Shown here piece after piece: positions 61,825 through 64,000 of a stretch of DNA of 64,000 nucleotides. The stretch lies in the NCBI RefSeq assembly GCF_000684975.1, contig NZ_BAXZ01000004.1, positions 310,001 through 374,000 on the forward strand, given 5' to 3'. Positions within the stretch are counted from its first letter, which is position 1; every line of letters starts with the position of its first letter. This DNA comes from Paraburkholderia acidipaludis NBRC 101816. Its GTDB lineage: Bacteria > Pseudomonadota > Gammaproteobacteria > Burkholderiales > Burkholderiaceae. The notes under the pieces are model-generated. The model searched no databases. It saw only the letters and a list, made by a program, of their open reading frames with translations, and was not told the DNA's origin. The translations under genes and the position numbers were made by a program.

Positions 61825-63396
61825 TCAGGCCGGCAGGGACGCCGGAGCCAGTTGCAGCGCTTCGCCGGTACTCGCCCATTCGGCGCGCAGCGCGCGGACG
61901 TTATCGCCAAGCTTGCTGCCGTAATGCGGTACGAGCTCGCGAAGCTTGTCGCGCCACCGGCTCGTCTCGCATTGCGTGCGGAACACGCGGTGCAGCAGGT
62001 CGAGCATGATCGGCGCCGCCGTCGAGGCGCCCGGAGACGCGCCCAGCAGGCCCGCGATACTGCCGTCCCCGGCGCTGACGATCTCGGTGCCCATCTTCAG
62101 GACGCCGCCCTTGACGCCGTCGCGCTTGATGACCTGGACGCGCTGGCCTGCCTGAAACAGCCGCCAGTTTTCGCCCTGCGCGCGCGGAAAATATTCGCGG
62201 AGCGCGTTCAGCCGGTCCTCTTCGGACAGACTCAGTTGCTCGGCCAGATACTCGACGAGCGGAAACTGGTCGAAGCCGACGTGCAGCATGGGGGCGATGT
62301 TGTCGAGGCCGATGCTGTGCAGCAGGTCGAGATACGACCCGTGTTTCAGGAACTTCGTGGAGAACGTTGCGAACGGGCCGAACAGCACGACCCGCTTGCC
62401 GTCGAGCACGCGCGTGTCGAGGTGCGGGACGGACATCGGCGGCGCGCCGACCGACGCGCGGCCGTACACCTTGGCCAGATGCCGGCGCGCGATGTCCTCG
62501 TCCTCGGTCACGAGAAAAGCGCCGCCGACGGGAAAAGCCCCGTAATCGCGCGCCTCGGGAATGCCCGACGCCTGCAGCAGCGGCAGTGCGGCCCCGCCGG
62601 CGCCCACGAACACGAACTTCGCGTCCACCGCATGGTCGGTCCCGTCGCGCATGTTGTGCCACGACACCCGCCAGGTTCCATCGGCATTGCGCTTCAGATG
62701 GCGCGCTTCGCAAGAGAGCTGGAGGTCGAAGTCCGAACGGCGCTGGAGATGATTCACGTACTGGCGCGTGACTTCCCCGAAGTTCACGTCGGTGCCCATT
62801 TGCGACCACGTTGCCGCGACCTTCTGGGCCGGATTGCGCCCCTCCATCATCAGCGGCACCCATTGATGGAGTTGCGCCTCGTCTTCCGAATAGCGCATGT
62901 CCTCGAACAGCGGCGAGGCTCGAAGGGCTTCATGGCGCTGCCGAAGGAAGCGGACGTCCTCGTCGCCGAAGACGAAGCTCATGTGCGGCGCCGCGTTGAT
63001 GAAACGGCGCGGCTCGCTCAGCACGCCGCGCTCGACCATCGACGTCCAGAACCGGCGCGATACCTGGAACGCTTCGTTGATCGCAACGGCGCTCCCGATC
63101 TGAACGGTTCCGTCGGGCTGCTCGGGCGTGTAGTTCAGCTCCGCGAGCGCGCAATGCCCCGTGCCGGCATTGTTCCAGCCGTTCGTGCTCTCGTTCGCGA
63201 CCGCGTCGAGCCGCTCCAGCATCAGCATCGACCACTGCGGCTCGAGCTCGTGCAGGAGGACGCCGAGCGTCGAGCTCATGACGCCGCCGCCGATCAGCAT
63301 GACGTCCACCTTTCCGATGTTTGCCGCTTGCGCGGAATGCGCCGGATCAGACGAGGCGTGATGCGGCGACAGGGCCGATTTGAGGGAGTCGAACAT
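61825..63396 (-). CDS. mqo: malate:quinone oxidoreductase
   Basis: The 523-residue FAD enzyme has DVMLIGGGVMSSTLGVLLHE, STNGWNNAGTGHCALAELNY, and GASPGASTAAPIMLDLL, the Mqo signatures. It oxidises malate to oxaloacetate at the membrane and feeds quinone. The start at 63396 is chosen by family length, with AAAGG 9 nt before; the frame extends 222 bp further into the neighbouring remnant. Confidence 0.95.
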   Translation of the reverse strand: MFDSLKSALSPHHASSDPAHSAQAANIGKVDVMLIGGGVMSSTLGVLLHELEPQWSMLMLERLDAVANESTNGWNNAGTGHCALAELNYTPEQPDGTVQIGSAVAINEAFQVSRRFWTSMVERGVLSEPRRFINAAPHMSFVFGDEDVRFLRQRHEALRASPLFEDMRYSEDEAQLHQWVPLMMEGRNPAQKVAATWSQMGTDVNFGEVTRQYVNHLQRRSDFDLQLSCEARHLKRNADGTWRVSWHNMRDGTDHAVDAKFVFVGAGGAALPLLQASGIPEARDYGAFPVGGAFLVTEDEDIARRHLAKVYGRASVGAPPMSVPHLDTRVLDGKRVVLFGPFATFSTKFLKHGSYLDLLHSIGLDNIAPMLHVGFDQFPLVEYLAEQLSLSEEDRLNALREYFPRAQGENWRLFQAGQRVQVIKRDGVKGGVLKMGTEIVSAGDGSIAGLLGASPGASTAAPIMLDLLHRVFRTQCETSRWRDKLRELVPHYGSKLGDNVRALRAEWASTGEALQLAPASLPA

Positions 63397-63475
63397 TGTA
63401 ATGAACCTTTCTGCGAGGGATGTGGAGCGAGGGAGGAGGTTGGGAAAATCCGGTCCGGAAAATTCAGGAGCCGTC

Positions 63476-63763
63476 TCAGGTCCGGCTACCGACGCCATGA
63501 TGGACCACAAAGAGCCCATCCGGGTCGTAGCGCTGCTTGATGCGAATGAGACGCCCGTAGTTCGCGCCACAGAACGCGCCTTGCCAATTTTCCTGGAAGT
63601 AGTCGCATTCGTTGACATACGTGCCCGTGCCCGGTGCGATGGTACACAACACCGTTATCGTTTTCATGACACGGTCACGCAGCGCGGCGGTCGCCGCCAG
63701 CGCGAGACCGGCGCCGAGCACGCGGCGCCGACGATACCCCCTGGGTGATTCCGCACGGGTCAT
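63476..63763 (-). pseudogene. internally deleted Tat-exported FAD-linked oxidase (BBE domain)
   Basis: The 95-residue frame joins a twin-arginine-like signal (YRRRRVLGAGLALAATAAL) directly to a berberine-bridge-enzyme C terminus (YVNECDYFQENWQGAF, GANYGRLIRIKQRYDPDGLF). The FAD-binding domain and about 400 or more residues are missing, so the product cannot be an active oxidase. In full-length relatives the last segment ends the protein in the same way. The junction is near residue 32. Confidence 0.75.
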
Positions 63764-64000
63764 ATGCTCTCCTCGCCGGTTTGCCGGCCGGATACTCTAC
63801 CGCGCCGCGCCCAATCGAGGACGCTCCCCGCGACCTGCAGTTCGTGACGCAGTCGAGCATGCCGCCGCTTGGGGCATCGGTGCGAAATCGCTGGGCGGCG
63901 TGCCGCGCGATGTCATGACTTGCGGAGAGACCCATAGCCCGGCGCGGCCTTGAGCTGAGGGCGCAGCATCAGACAGAAAGCGGCAACGTGCGTAATCATC
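63764..64000. other. right end, no gene supported
   Basis: The last 237 bp show no frame with a credible start and family resemblance. It may be the promoter region of the deleted oxidase remnant or the edge of a gene that lies beyond the window. Confidence 0.4.

Overview
The window is GC-rich, about 65 percent by eye, and densely coded. Overlapping ATGA junctions, a hut operon using the HutF/HutG branch, a type II lumazine synthase behind an FMN riboswitch, a narGHJI-PPIase-narK cluster and many 4-bp overlaps point to a beta-proteobacterium of the Burkholderia/Paraburkholderia/Caballeronia group. No rRNA, tRNA, CRISPR array, insertion sequence or phage gene was recognised. Organism and functions are inferred from protein motifs read by eye, without database searches.

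Layout. 1-3.2 kb: a left-truncated alpha-galactosidase-like gene converges on a GH35 beta-galactosidase. 3.4-11.1 kb: a 1-Cys peroxiredoxin, then histidine/urocanate catabolism (hutC, hutU-D-I-F-G) without hutH. 11.1-21.5 kb: a carbohydrate or polyol cluster with a DeoR regulator, a split transketolase, two SDR dehydrogenases, a ribose-type ABC transporter with a DUF2291 lipoprotein, and an FGGY kinase. 21.6-25 kb: ribH2 with its riboswitch, a small unknown gene, and an NCS1 permease whose upstream region shares two elements with the hutU upstream region; beyond it lie decayed gene fragments. 25.3-32.7 kb: a gamma-glutamyltransferase, then an ECF sigma/anti-sigma/periplasmic-sensor module followed by DUF1800 and DUF1501 genes, bracketed by small exported YxWxxGH-repeat proteins. 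32.8-38 kb: glpR, glpD, glpK, glpF with GlpR-like operators. 38.1-52.2 kb: a cysteine desulfurase-like gene, a frameshifted nnrS with an NsrR-like operator, narGHJI, a PpiC-type isomerase and two NarK transporters. 52.1-64 kb: two SDRs divergent from an AraC regulator, an MscS channel, a MarR-MFS pair, a UshA-like phosphoesterase, two unknown envelope proteins, mqo and the remnant of a Tat-exported flavoprotein.

How the parts fit. Hut enzymes degrade urocanate to glutamate and formate; shared upstream elements suggest that the distant NCS1 permease belongs to the same HutC regulon and may import urocanate or a related compound. GlpF, GlpK and GlpD form a glycerol route under GlpR. NarGHJI with two nitrate/nitrite carriers supports nitrate respiration, and NnrS next door fits protection from nitric oxide. 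The split transketolase cluster looks like a complete uptake, oxidation, phosphorylation and cleavage route for a polyol or branched sugar and, with the ECF-DUF1501/DUF1800 module, is the best candidate here for an incompletely described system.
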